DNA of 64,000 nucleotides from Ceriagrion tenellum (Eukaryota > Arthropoda > Insecta > Odonata > Coenagrionidae): the NCBI GenBank assembly GCA_963169105.1, contig OY720637.1, positions 27,709,925 to 27,773,924 on the forward strand, written 5' to 3'. How positions within the stretch are numbered: position 1 is the stretch's first letter; the number at the start of each line of letters is the position of its first letter. Shown in pieces: positions 11,118 through 23,180 of this stretch. Position numbers and translations under genes: made by a program. Under the pieces are notes generated by a model. That model was not told the origin of the DNA and ran no database searches. It was given only the letters and a program-made list of their open reading frames with translations.

Positions 11118-14100
11118 TTTATCAGTGATGACTATTCAGAGAAATGTAAGTGTTGCCAGCATTTATACTTGCACCCATCTCATTTCGATTTCATCGACCC
11201 AAACTGTGGTATAATTTAGTTGGAAGAGAAATCTCTCAACGATATTTGATATCATCATCTTATTTGTCACAGATATATGTCGTCCTTTTGTGTTTGAGAT
11301 ACCGTATAGAAGTTTCAAACTTAGAAGTGTAGTTTTTGTAGGTATGTCTCTAAAGGATGATTCCTAAAATCTGTTACCGTTTTGGGCAACACCCAGCGGA
11401 AGTAATCTTACTGGTAAATTGTTGCCTTTCGAATTTTTTTTCTAGTGGTGGAAATCAACCTTACTATCTTGTCAGAATACTATTTCGCATCAGATAATTA
11501 AAATCTTTGTTCTTGCTATCGGTATCTTTGCTTGCTATTTCATCGACTTTCAAGAGATATGCTCGCGTTTTTGTATGATTTCTCTGCTAAGTATTAAAGT
11601 CGTCCACTCATTACCCTGCGGGCCGATGCAGAAGGAATAGGGAAAAGAAGGGGACAGCGAAAGTTGAATGATAGCAGTATGTCTCATGTTAGTGTTCCAT
11701 TACGCTGTTTTTACTATGACCAGTGATGATGGGTGTGCGATTAGCGTGGAAAGAAGAAATGTTTGCTCTTACCAGTTCGACAGTGTATCCTTTTATTTTG
11801 TTAATTCTATTCGTTGGAGATACATAGCACGGCCTACAATTCTATTCTTCCGTGTCGTGTTGAAACTGGCCTGGTCAGAATTTTTCCAAGTCATCTCAGC
11901 CGTTCGTGTAGCCTTAGTCTCTAAAAGTTGCCAACTTAATCTTTCATTCAACTGTCAAGTTTTAATTTAAGTTCGCGGAAGATTTTTCTCTCCTTTGAAT
12001 CGTGAATTATGTCTTTCAATTATGTGGGTGTTCTCTGATTTTTAAAAGATAAGTTTTGATCATTTTACACCCATATTGGATATAGTTAAAGGTATAGTTA
12101 AAGGCACCCTTGATGATAATATAAATTTGAATCTGCCCCATTCTTCCGACGTTTAATGGGGGCAATGGCCGTTGGAATACATGGAAAAAACACAATATAA
12201 TATCATCATATTGAAGGAATTTTCATCTCGGAATCTGTAGATGGCTCAGGAATAGACTCTGGCCGTTCATTCCTTACGTATGTGAATCATAAATGTCATA
12301 TAGGTAATGGTATACATACCTTAATCTAGCAAATTGTTTTATTTTTGTTTAGTTTGTTGTATTTGTGTTGGATTGTTTCATTTATGGTTTGGTAAAAGTA
12401 TGTGTAATGGAGTCAGTTATTTTAGTATGGCTTTCGTACTTATATTTATTCCTATCTTTCATCTCAGTCCTTCTCAATAATTCTCCTTGTTATCCTCTAA
12501 ATATTTACCTCTGTGGTTGTCACCATGGCAATCTCATGGCATAAATCTAAATATACAACACAAACTAAGGTTCACGCCGAAGACCGCTGCGTTGTTGCAT
12601 TAACCGTTATTCGTGTAATTGATCATACAACGTGTGTAGAATAACCAAGCGTGAAACCTGCTTGTTAATGAAGGATCCGGGCACACATTTATTTTTAAAA
12701 ACCTGAGAGAGTGCGTTCATTAGATTCCTTTAAAATTCATTTATCCGTATCGCCTCCCACTCCTGATCTTCCGCGGAAGACGTCCTTTAACTCTCTCAAT
12801 CATCACGCGGGTACGTCACTTCCGCTTTTTCCTCCTTTCCCCCTTCCTCCTCGGGCTTCTTCATTCACACCTGCTTCCACACGTTTCCTCCGATTGCCGC
12901 CACCTCTCCCGCCAGAACCCTTGAACCTACGAATGCGGTTGTCGCCTGGTCGCTCCCTTTGGCCGGGAGCCCTGATAACCTCCGTGCACGGGCGGTTACT
13001 CTCCTGTCGTTACCTGTCCCTTATTTTCATCCGGAGATTTTTCTTTCTGTATTCTCGTGGGTGAATTTTACGGCAGTGTGAAATCCGTCTTCTTACTTAT
13101 CATCCCGCGATGATTAATTGGTCCCTCGCCCTCCTTTCTTTTGCATTCGGATGTCTTGGGCGTGGCCAAGACGCGGACGCAGTTTATCCATAGCGATGCC
13201 TCACTTGACTAATTATCCTCGCCATTCGAAAATGCCGTAGTACTTCTGAGCGTCCTCATCTGTTGCGCAGATTTCGGGTTCCAAATTAACTCGAGTTCCG
13301 GTTTTTTTATCGTCCCTAATTGCTTGGTTCGGCCGTAGGCTATATATTTCGTTCTCTATCTGCAAGTTGGGTGAAAAGCAGCTGTAAATTTGGGAGTTAT
13401 ACTACTTCGTTGATCTTAAAATGACTATTCTTGCCCAGCTCCGTAAAGAAGCTTGAATTTTTGTGAGTCTGTCTCCCGTTCGTTGGTTTGGAGCTATATA
13501 AATAATCTTTAGTAAAATTTAGCTTCAATATCGGCATGAGAACGGTGGCAGTATGGTGTTTTATTGCTTCGATAATATGCACGATGTCTTGTATCGTCAC
13601 TGTTTCGGTGATAGCCTTGAGTATAGTCTTATTTTGTGAAAGTATCATGAAGAGTTTGCTATTATTATTTCCATTTATTTGCGAATTTTCATCGAATAAT
13701 TTTAATGTATATATTGTTTTCTTTACCTTTGGTCAAAGTAATTTTTTATTAGTGCACTGTTTTTTTTATTCAAGCATGGATGCGTTGCTATTTGGAATGG
13801 CAACCCCGAAACAAGAAAGTATTTCTTCTGGGGTGCCTAATTTCAGCCCCATTTTTGACTTGTTAAGATATGTGTATATTTATTTGGGTGAAATAAATTC
13901 TATTCTATTCTATTTTTCTTGCGTTTGTCTACGTGGGAGGTGGAAATTCTGAGGGTTGGCAATCAAATCGAACGGTATAAATGGGTATAGTTCTCGTGCT
14001 TTAGTACCGCATTCTTCGCTTATCTCTCCTTAAGCTTACGCTGTTTTTTCCTCTCAGTTTGTCGGAATGTATAAGGCGGGAGCGTTTGGTTCCAGGGCCA

Positions 14101-16460
14101 AGTGGACCTCCTCGCCCATCCCCCTCCCACATAGAGCTCTAAACTCAGTGGCGCATGGGAAAGGGGACCTCTCCACTGTTTTATGGATCGTAATTTGCGT
14201 CACTTTTACGCCTTCGCATTTTCTCCTCTCGAATCTTCCTTACTCCTCAAACATATTCTGTATTTTTTTCCATGCGAAAGTGGCTCAAGTCTCTCTCTCT
14301 CTCTCTCTGAAAGGGAGGAAATGAGAAAAATGAAAGAAGCGATTTCATCCTTCGTTATTCCCTTCTCCGAAGTCCCCTCTTTGTTCTATTAAAAAACTTT
14401 CGTTTTGCTCTCGGGACGTAAACGTTGTTTGCCGAAATAGAGATCTGGGAAAAACCTTCTTTTCCCCAACTTTTGTTCCTGGCCTCTGCGCACGGTTCTG
14501 GAACATTCGAGTGCATCGGACCGAGTCGTGCTGCTGTCTTTGTTCTTTCCGTGGCTTTGCTGATCAGACTCTGGTGGTTCACTCTGCAATATCCTTGCGA
14601 TGTGTGAGGATGAAATGGTATGATGCAATCTCTGGCCTAAAATGATTACGTAAGTTCTGTGCCGCATAAAACAGCTCTTTTTGGCTGTTAAAAACTAGTG
14701 CCTTAGGCCAGAGTTTTGGACTAAGTCTTGAAACTGCCATCATCCCGGGCTATTAAAGGACTTAGTGGTGACGCTAATGATTTATGCCGTACGCTTACTA
14801 TTTCCCTACCTCTGCTTCTAAAACTTTTTACAACCAGGTCTTAAATGTGTACTTTTCATCGCCATATTTCCCTCTCCCAGCTCATCGTCGATATTTTTTC
14901 TTCTCTCCGTGCCATCCTTAATAATGAGCCTTCAAACGTTTGTTATGTCAGTTTTTATTTCTTCTTATTCCTTCCAAAATTTTACTTTTTCCCTGTACGA
15001 ATTCCCTGATTCTATTTTTGTCTTTCTTGTTTCTCCTCTGTTTATGTACTTGTTGTCTATCAGAAGCATAAATTCTTCTCTGTGTTGGTTAAACTTTCTT
15101 TTAATGTCTAATTACTGTAACTGCTTGTTGCATGTCACAGATATCATTCTAGGGGCAACTGATGGTTGCATTATATTTCTGTTTTTCTTGAAGTATATTC
15201 GCTTAAAATCGTCTTTTACTGTGAATTTCAACGAAATAGTTTTCCACAACCTCTTCTTTCCATGCTCGATGTATTATATACAACTTATATCTTTGTTAAC
15301 TACATCTTTTAATCCCAAATGTTTTCTGTAAGTTGTCAAGTTAATCTTATTGCCTGTGACGTAGTGCCTTTTCCAACATTGATAATTAGTAGTGTTCCGC
15401 GGAAAAGTTGAAATGCTACACGAGTGACGATGGCGTTAAGAAAATTCTTGTCATGACGAATATTAAAGCTAAATTCCACTGTTAGCCGAAGAATTTAATG
15501 AATGATTGCCAACATTTGTTTTTCCTCTAGTTTTGTTTATCATAATTCTATTATTATTGTGGTAGTGGGAAGCTTTACTACGGTGAGCAGATCAATTGAA
15601 GAAAATTGGTGATTTGCGCTGTATAATTGGTGTGAATGCACCTTTTGATGGACTCGCCCATTAATAGCTTTACACTGACGGCTTTAATATTGTACTTTTA
15701 TTCGCTAAATTAGTATGAATCCGAATCAATAACTTTTCCAACTCGGAAAATTTCTTTTAAAAATTTTAAAAAGGTCAACTCTCTTTTTAAATGTTGAACG
15801 TTCTCAACGTTTTAAATGTTTCAAGATTTAAAAATAAATTGCCAACCATGAAGATAAAGTACCTATTTTGCCGTCAAGTATGTAGATAAGTTTACCCAGC
15901 GGCATTTGCCGTTATCACTAAATCTTTCCCTGTGGATTACTACCGGTTACCTCGTTATCAGGCTTGGTATTCATGAATAAATCGTGAATAAATTAGTGGC
16001 GCGGCGACGGCACGTATTAGCTTCCTTCGTCGAGACTGCATCATAGGTCCGCATTTTCCTCTCGTCTGATTCAGCCTATGTATTTACATTTATGAAATTC
16101 ATAGGAAAAAATCCTATTCTCGCCAGAAGCGTCCAATTCGATGAATTTCCATGTTCTGAATCATCCTCATTTGCACGCCCTTGCTACCGCTGTCCTTTTT
16201 AACATTAGCCTAACTTGTTCGTCGACACCTTTGCATCTCCTGCCTCTTCATTTCCCTTTCCTTGCTGTTTTTTTTTAATACCACATCTCCTATTTCATTT
16301 CTTAATAGACTTCGATAGTGGTTTCTTTCATCCAGTTTATTTAAGTCAGGAAAATTATCGCTTAAATTTAAGTGAAAAGCGTATTGTTTATTACTTTATT
16401 GATTCACTTAGTTGCATTTTCCTTCGGAGTAAAGTCGTCCTCTTGCGTGAGAAATTGTTT
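11118..16460. other. Unannotated DNA, likely intronic
   Basis: Open frames of 60-140 residues (12711-13064, 13536-13952, 14909-15331 among others) lack recognisable motifs and mostly reflect pyrimidine- or T-rich sequence. A CT microsatellite lies near 14291-14309. No splice-bounded conserved exon was seen. Confidence 0.4.
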
Positions 16461-16910
16461 CATCATTGGTCGTTCAATCCTAAGATTGGTTGACTGAAGC
16501 CCTCCACCCTTCCCTATCTACTGCTAGTTCCCTTACCTCCTGATTTCTCTTTCTGCGTACTTTCTTCTTTATTTGGTCCATGAACTTATTCCTGGGTCTT
16601 CCTTTGGGGATTTTTCCCTCCATGTTGCCTTCAATTATTTTCTTCACAAACCCATCGTGTATCATGGTGTGTCCAATACATCTGGTTCTTCGTTTCTGTA
16701 TTGTGTTCCATATGGTTCTTTCCTCTTCCACTCTTCAATAAACTTCTTCATTTCTGATTTTGCCTTTCCATTTTACCTTCGGCATCCTCCTCCAGCACCA
16801 GGTTTCGAATGCTTTGAGTCTCTTCTGGTCAGATTTTCCAATGGTCCTTGCTTCCGATCCATGAAGTGCCACGTTCCACGCAAAGGTTTTCAAATAATGT
16901 TTCGTGGCGT
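16461..16910 (-). mobile_element. RTE-like LINE 3' end, copy 1
   Basis: The minus strand encodes, in order, LKTFAWNVALHGSEARTIG, SDQKRLKAFETWCWRRM, ERTIWNTIQKRRTRCIGHT, then EGNMEGKIPKGRPRNKFM, ending REGWRASVNQS near 16480. This is the characteristic C-terminal region after the RT palm in RTE-like LINEs (YGSETWT-, AFEMWCWRRM-, WIGH- and GRPR-type motifs). A frameshift or stop separates the blocks. A second copy is at 32236-32560. The 3' ends of both begin on the plus strand with TCATTGxTCGxTCAATCC, which fixes the end near 16461. Confidence 0.8.
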
Positions 16911-19539
16911 GTTGTCATATCTTCTTTGAGCACCTCAGTCGTCTTTTTAGCTGTTTATCACATTTAAATCTAGAATTATTAGTGAAATTTATCACGTTTC
17001 GATCCGTTGACTCAAGGTTACGTTTGGAAGGATATGGTCGCGTTAATGATTTCACTGATGTGAAATGGGACACATATTTAAATACTACGTGTTAATTTCC
17101 AATTATTGTCTTTGAAACTTCCCTTTGCACTTTGAAGAGTATTTTATTCATGGAAACTCCCGATCTCAGTATTGGCCAGATTTTACGAGAATATGCTTCC
17201 TATGTTGAAACTCAAAGCTGCTTCTGTGTTGAAATACGGCTGTAAACAAGGGTTCTTTACTGACTTAGGCGTATCCTTATGCATGCTTTATTCATATGAT
17301 ATCCTCGTTTTATATCCACTCTTGTATATGGCTGTATTGCCTCAGCAACGTTTTTGTATTATACTCTTTTATTTTATATATATGTGAAATTGGAAATCTC
17401 AATATTACCCTAATATACTCTTCCATCGATTTATCCGGCAACGGCAGCCTTACACGCAAAGTTATGCCAGCATTACCATGTTGAAAATTGATACTGCTTG
17501 TGAATGGAGAAGTCGTGATTTGATTTTATTCTGAAATCATTGATTGCCTTTCGTGTTCCATCAAGGGTGGAATTACGTTTAATTGGGCAAACTTTGAATA
17601 GGTTGGAAGAAGAATTGCGCTCAGGAAACTGGAATTTGAATACATTCTCACGCAATGCTATTACCTTCACTAATGTCCTTGAAACCGTTCATTTTCTTCG
17701 GAAAAGATACTATTACCCTTTTTATTTTTTTCGGTGTATTTCCATGCTATATGAAATTAAATTATAGTTATTTCAGTCGAATTCAGCCAATGCCATTGTT
17801 GATTGCCAAAGCACTGTGTTTAAATGTTTTGGTTGCATTCCGTTCGCTAATATATATCTTGCTGAGAATATTGTTCATTTTTCATTACTTATTATCCCTT
17901 TTCTCTGCTAACGTAATACGTCAAAATGTTTTGCAATAAATTCATTCTTTTACTCACTGTCCAAATGATTATTCGAGATTAAACATGCGTGACATTTGCT
18001 TTGTTCAACATGATTCCGTGTCAGAGCGCGGCTATTTCGATGTCGCACATTCCCAATTTTATTACGGTTTGTGTATTTTCTACTAAACCATCTCAATGTA
18101 ACTCATGACTACCCTGTAAAAATATGTTCCTATATCTTATTGACTTTCGATTGCTTTTCTTTTCTGAGTGTAGAACTTTCTGAGAACTGAGTGAAGGTTT
18201 CACGAGGCATCATTGGTGTATGTGTGTATGTGCTCCACAGCACCTCCAACTCCCAACTGCGCGGACCTGTTCAAAATCTGTATGCTCGTACTCAGGAGGG
18301 AAAAACGACGTTGCATGCCCAGATTTTTGTTTAGGCGTTGTAAATTTGATTGAATTTGATGTGAAATGATTTTTTTTTCTGTGTGGTACCTGGGGGCATC
18401 CTAAAGTCCATTCCTTCGTCGTTGTCTCCTCATTATCCGTTTCAACTCTACAGAAGATTCCTGACCTGAGTGTGACAGTCGCGGAGAACGGAGTATTAAA
18501 ATTAGCCTCTGGCTTCGTGGACGACCTACTTAGTTAAAGGCTCTCGTAGTGCATAAAAAGGCGCTATTTGTGCTCTTTTAAGCTAGCGAGGAAGCTGTAA
18601 GATTGATTATTGACCGCCCTCTTATTCGCGTATTGACACTTAATGTGTACTTATCTCTTCGCCTATCGTGTGGCCGTAGTCTATTTATTATGAGGATAAT
18701 TTTTCCGGAGTTTTTGTCAATCAGAAAAAATTATACTCAATCAGACTTTGCCTACGTTTCTTCAATTTTTATTGACATTCTCAGGGCTGTGATTGATTTA
18801 GTACGAGTTAAATGGGAGTATATAGAGCAGCATTGAGCATCAGGTATTGACCCAAACTCCAGAAAAAACATCCTCATTTATACATAAGACGTCGAAAACA
18901 GAAGAGGTCTTTTATCTATTTTCTATGTTCGATTTTTAAAGGAAACCTTTTCATCTAGAGAGGTATTTTGTTTTGGTCTTTCACCCCCCAACATTTCAGC
19001 TATATCAAGTCATCTTCCTAGAGTAAAAAAAATATTTGAGAGCCACCTTGGCGAAGAGGCATTCTTTTGCTCTTATGGATTCTATTATTGAGCTCAACTT
19101 GATTTGTAGAAAGAAGTTTCTTTAACTTTTCTCTTTATCATTTCTTTGCAAGAAAGCTGACTACTAGAGGCATTAATCTCTCTCTTCGCAGATTGTAGTT
19201 AATGAATTAAATTTGAAAATATTGATTAAACACAGACTTGCTGAACATATTCCTTGTTATATTATAAGTAGTTATTTGCTTATGTTTTTGGAATTATCCT
19301 CGGTGACTTATGCGCTCAGCCTCATTATGGCCTTTCAAATGCTGCAATACTTTCGCTATTTTGCCTTGCGGTGTGAAGGCTTATTCAGTTGGCACAAGTG
19401 CCACAAAATCCACTCACAATCCTTAATATTTGTGTCTTTGCTGCACAGACACTGATTTGGGATGAAACATTGCTCGCTCTTGTGTGTATATATACTAGCA
19501 GAATCTCCCGTTGACCCTCTACGGGAGGATTAATTGAAA
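16911..19539. other. Unannotated AT-rich DNA
   Basis: Short featureless frames only, such as 17172-17387, 17655-17939 and 18603-18836. No supported element. Confidence 0.4.
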
Positions 19540-19610
19540 AATAATATACCTATTCGAATCCATATTGAAAATAAGAATTGTACTTATCCTCAGTTATTTA
19601 TTGTGAGCGC

Positions 19611-19645
19611 ACAACGCGTTTCGCAGCGTACTGTATCCTCAGGTA
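19611..19645 (-). ncRNA. Hammerhead ribozyme motif in PLE 3' repeat
   Basis: Minus strand: CTGAGGA (19642-19636, one change from CTGATGA), stem-loop II around CAG/CTG, GAAA (19622-19619), self-complementary ACGCGT (19619-19614) and U at the cleavage position 19613. Stem I is short, about GTG against TAC. The change in the catalytic box would probably weaken cleavage. It lies about 170 bases downstream of the end of the endonuclease remnant. Confidence 0.7.
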
Positions 19646-19811
19646 TAGTTGTTTATCCTTTTACTTATTCATTGTTACGACAGTAACTTACGCTAAGAAA
19701 GGGGGGTGGGACGTTTGGAGAACAAACTCATTTTTGGGTGGAAAGGCAGAGAAACATAGGTTAGGGGCTTGTGAGAAGGGAAATTTATTCGGAAAGGAGT
19801 GGGGAGGGGTG

Positions 19812-20117
19812 CGGAAAAAGCAGCTCGTTGCAAAGCTTGCTTGACTGTCTGATAATGTACATCTGCTCCAAACCTTCCATCTTTAAGCTTTTTGGTAGAA
19901 CATGTAAAATTTTGTGGATAAAAGCACGTATATGATTATTATCATGCAGATGTTTGGCAAATTGAGAGTTGGTATCTATATTGAATTAAATTCGTAGGTG
20001 TTCTTTGATGCATGTCATGAAATTTCGTCCAGTTTGACCTATGTAAGCTATATTACAACTATTTCATTTAATTTTGTAAATACCCGACCTGAATAATATA
20101 TTCTCTTTGTTTTTATT
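19812..20117 (-). pseudogene. GIY-YIG endonuclease domain remnant (Penelope type)
   Basis: The minus-strand translation gives NILFRSGIYKIK, a stop, NSCNIAYIGQTGRNF, then IKEH, a second stop, and FAKHLHDNNH followed by a helical tail ending NELLF. The GIY...YIG pair, the Arg after QTG, the Glu-His of KEH and the downstream FAKHL...NNH segment are the hallmark order of the Penelope-type endonuclease. One cysteine of the usual KCN-C motif is replaced by the first stop. Two in-frame stops show it is a fossil. Confidence 0.85.
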
Positions 20118-20429
20118 TGTGAATCATAACCCACTTCCACGAAGTGACGCCTGAAGGTGTAAAGTTTATATTATAACTAGTCATTCTATGTGAGCGGCAG
20201 AGAATTTACCTCTCAATCATAATCTTTTTTTTTTTAACTGAGTGGTAATTGCTCGTTTTGTAAAAGTTCACAGATTGTCTGCCATTTTTTATTTTTAGAG
20301 TTAAACTGATAATTAATAGCTTAATTAGCGCGATGATTCTATCCAATTTAATTTTTCAAAAGAAATGAAGCTGGCCAGGGGAAAAATAGCTTTAATAATT
20401 CATTTTTATGTGATCCCTTTGACCGGTTT

Positions 20430-20560
20430 GGGGTCGAATCAGTTGATACTTATGAAACGCCAACAGTTCTAAAGCACTCCCTGCTATATACGATAGAATC
20501 ATTCAAAATTTAAGTTCCATCGGCTCAGTTCTTTTGAACGAGTAAAGTAAGTATATACAG
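20430..20560 (+). repeat. Retroelement-like tail fragment 1
   Basis: The block around AAGTTCCATCGGCTCAGTTC followed by CAGACTGAC resembles 21370-21440. Such 'ATCGGTTCAGT...GACAGAC' segments are common in dispersed repeats of arthropods. The type is not determined. Confidence 0.4.
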
Positions 20561-21249
20561 ACTGACGAACACCATGTCCTTTTTTTGCAATACGTATTCG
20601 CAATTACTCTAATATTTATTCCTTATGCGTCAAATTTCTAGATAAGTGGTCCATTACCTCATTCATTCCGAAAGGAAAACAGTGATTGCGGTACTTAGAG
20701 CCCTTTGAAACCCAAACCATCCCTCTTAAGCTCTTATATTTAAAGTTTAAAACTTGTAGTACGTTGGTCTCTAGCAGTGCGCAAAATTTTACGTAGTTTA
20801 TGATGCACTAAGCATGCCGATTTGCCTTAACTATAAGAATCCTTGTGACGAGCTTAATGCAAATACCATGTTATAGCCATTAAATGACAATGGAGAGGTA
20901 GGTAAAAAATACCCCAGCCTCAATGTCTCTAATATTTGCTTATGTTCGACATTTAATTCAATATAAGCCATAAAATCCCCAGTGCAAATTTTTCAATCAA
21001 AGCCATTGCTCAGGTTGTCATGGAAATATGCTGTGGTTGCAATCGGAGGATAATTGAAGATGTTCTCATTAATTATGTACTTTTGAAGCAAATACTTAGT
21101 GTTCTGCAAAATATATTGTCATAATTAAATTCTGCATTCTTCCAGCCACCCTATAGTGAAAATTCCAATGCGATATCTTGATTTATAGTAATTAAAATAG
21201 AGCAAAAAGTAAACCTCTACAATGATTTCCGTGCCTTGAAAGGGCCCCT

Positions 21250-21470
21250 TTTGGAGTGCATGGCTGAAAATGTGAAATTCCGTTGAAACTCATGAGAAAG
21301 TTTAAAATCTTAATAATTCGGGAATTTTCGAACAGAAATTGCACTATAGTTTAGCCAGGTACAGTTTGTATCAGCATGCCAAATTTCGGCTCTTATCGGT
21401 TCAGTCGTTTTTGTGTGAGTGAGTGACAGACATCGGTAGTCATCCCTACAACTAGTAGGGATGTGTAAAA
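21250..21470 (+). repeat. Retroelement-like tail fragment 2
   Basis: It contains CCAAATTTCGGCTCTTATCG then GGTTCAGTCGTTTTTGTG and GAGTGACAGACATCGG, parallel to the fragment at 20430-20560. It ends near the small palindrome CCCTACAACTAGTAGGG. The family is unassigned. Confidence 0.45.
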
Positions 21471-22232
21471 TAAGTAATAGTTATTTTTTAGCTCAATCTT
21501 TGTTCTTTTCTCCCGAACATAGTTCCAGAATCAAAGGGGATCAATGGACGTCCTCTCACACAGCTCTCCAGGCAAGGCTCTGGAGAGGGATGTAACGCTG
21601 TGCACAGGTCTTCCATATGCGTGACGGGCGAGGTAGCAAACTAGATAGGGTGTTCTGCCATCAGGGCTTCTGAGGAATGCCTTTGATGTTTGGAATTTCA
21701 GGAATTCAATTATGGAGCCAGCATAGCATGAGACCCTCTGTAGGGTATGCCATTTAACGGAGAATCAACCTCCATCTTTGCACATGCAGTCGCATGTTCG
21801 GCTAAATACCAATATGAATAATGCACTACTTATCTGTGAACCGGCACAAAAGGCAATATAAGAATAACCTTAATGAATACGATGATTCACGGCGAATTAA
21901 TTAATTTATATCACTGATTTCGGTATTTTCTTAATAATAAAAAGAATTTCGGATGAAGTTGAATCGTTATTATTGGTCAACTTAGACTATAAAAATAAAT
22001 TCTACCAATGTTTTGTGGCCCACTGGAACTTGACTGCAGTTCCCTTCAATTCTCCCGCCTACTTTTTTAGTTTCCCCTGTTATTGTGTTCTACGTGCTAA
22101 GTTTACTTTTAATTAAGTGATGGGTGCGTAACTGGGGAATAAATACGAGTTATAGTATTATTACAATAGTTATTCAATGGCGAAAAATGTCTATTAAGCT
22201 AAGTAGTGTGAAATGTAAATTACTTAATGTTT
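21471..22232. other. Unannotated DNA
   Basis: Nothing recognised. Confidence 0.4.
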
Positions 22233-22260
22233 TACGGTCCACTTTTTTCATTCTCAAACT

Positions 22261-22300
22261 CCACGACACGTGTTTTGGCAGTTTATTTGGCCATCTTCAG
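22261..22300 (-). ncRNA. Hammerhead motif, probably inactive
   Basis: Minus strand: CTGAAGA (22300-22294), stem II with GGC...GCC, then AAAA (22276-22273) where GAAA is required, self-complementary ACACGTGT (22273-22266) and C at 22265. The sister copy at 22354 has GAAA, so this is a G-to-A change of an invariant core base. Confidence 0.6.
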
Positions 22301-22333
22301 GTACAGTGTACCACATCTTCAAGTGGGCTGTAC

Positions 22334-22368
22334 CTGAAGATGGCAAAAGTGCCGAAACACGTGTCGTT
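22334..22368 (+). ncRNA. Hammerhead ribozyme motif
   Basis: CTGAAGA (22334-22340), stem-loop II GGCA/TGCC (22342-22353), GAAA (22354-22357), ACACGTGT (22357-22364) and C at 22365, giving GUC as the cleavage triplet. CUGAAGA instead of CUGAUGA is a known natural variant of the catalytic box. Stem I pairing is only about 2 bp. Confidence 0.75.
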
Positions 22369-22415
22369 AAGTTAGAGAATCAAAAAGTGGACTGTACAAC
22401 ATCGAGTATTTTTCA

Positions 22416-22454
22416 TTTTTGATAATGCAGTTCCACAACATCCCGCCCGAAACT
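22416..22454 (-). mobile_element. Peptide remnant SFGRDVVELHYQK
   Basis: The minus-strand frame reads SFGRDVVELHYQK, matching the peptide at 1043-1075 in spacing from its foldback and in sequence (GRDVVE). It is interpreted as a coding remnant of the hammerhead-bearing retroelement. Confidence 0.4.
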
Positions 22455-22909
22455 GTTGATATCAATAGAGTAGTGTTTTGTTATCAACAATAGTTAAATA
22501 TTGCAAGCGATAATATTTTAGTCGCGTTTATAATTGAAGTGGTGCAAGAAATTTCACTGCCGGTCACATAGAAATATTTTTATGCTCCAGGGACGCGAAA
22601 GTACGACTCAGGGTTGAAGAAAGCTAAGACATGGGGTTGCAAAGGAAATATACTGGTCAAATAAAATTCAAGAATAAAACGAACTACTAGTAAAATAAAA
22701 ATATATCAATAAGAAGCCATAAGTTTGGAGAGTTGCTGTAATTTTGCTTCTTCTAGATTGTTTTGGTCGAGAAAGATCGTAGTTCTGTGGAGAAATTCGG
22801 TAGAAAAAGAGTGCATTTCTATGTGAAAGGGTACAACATTCAGAGACTCCGGTTGAAGACCCCGAGATACGGTTAGTGAGAGCCCTGATGTAGAGCGTGT
22901 TGCTGGTCG

Positions 22910-23180
22910 GTGACCGAACTAGGTAACCCTAGGGAACGATCAGAGGCTACAGGCATTCGAGATTAGGGTATGGAAGAGAGTAGTGGGAGAGCGATGGACG
23001 GACTGAGAGAAAAGCAGAGTTTTCGGTATTAATCGGGGATGGAAGATAGTAACTTGAACAAAATCAAGAGAGGGAAAAGTCAATTGATGGGAGCCAGTGA
23101 TAAACGAGATTGGTAGTCAACGAAGGTCGTTTTGATATTGAGGATGCTGGGAATAGTGGGAAGAGGGTCCGGAGGATTGG
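22910..23180 (+). mobile_element. RTE-like LINE C-terminal fragment, weak
   Basis: The plus strand reads AFEIRVWKRVVGERWTD near 22950-23005, matching the AFEMRVWRRVEKVRWTE block at 62535-62927. The downstream part is rich in stops. A short decayed fragment. Confidence 0.55.

Larger units (their letters stand above)
19540..20175 (-). mobile_element. Penelope-like element remnant with EN domain and hammerhead
   Basis: Minus-strand order: a leader segment (20172-20138) that recurs inverted at 57786-57820, a GIY-YIG endonuclease remnant (20117-19812), a pyrimidine-rich stretch, a hammerhead motif (19645-19611), then the terminal segment down to about 19540. The terminal segment matches the left arm of the foldback at 57827-57912 (for example CAGTTATTTATTGT on the plus strand). 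Endonuclease, then UTR, then ribozyme on one strand is the known 3' layout of Penelope-like elements. The reverse transcriptase part is missing, so the copy is 5'-truncated. Confidence 0.8.
22233..22396. repeat. Foldback repeat carrying two opposed hammerhead motifs
   Basis: The left arm (22233-22280) and right arm (22349-22396) are near-perfect reverse complements over about 48 bases. Each strand carries one hammerhead-type motif reading outward, at 22261-22300 (minus) and 22334-22368 (plus). About 20 bases beyond the right arm lies the peptide remnant at 22416-22454. Confidence 0.75.

Noticed and set aside
14909..15331. 140-residue hydrophobic frame
   Set aside because: The Phe/Leu/Ser-rich translation comes from a T-rich sequence with no conserved motif. 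It could not be separated from chance.
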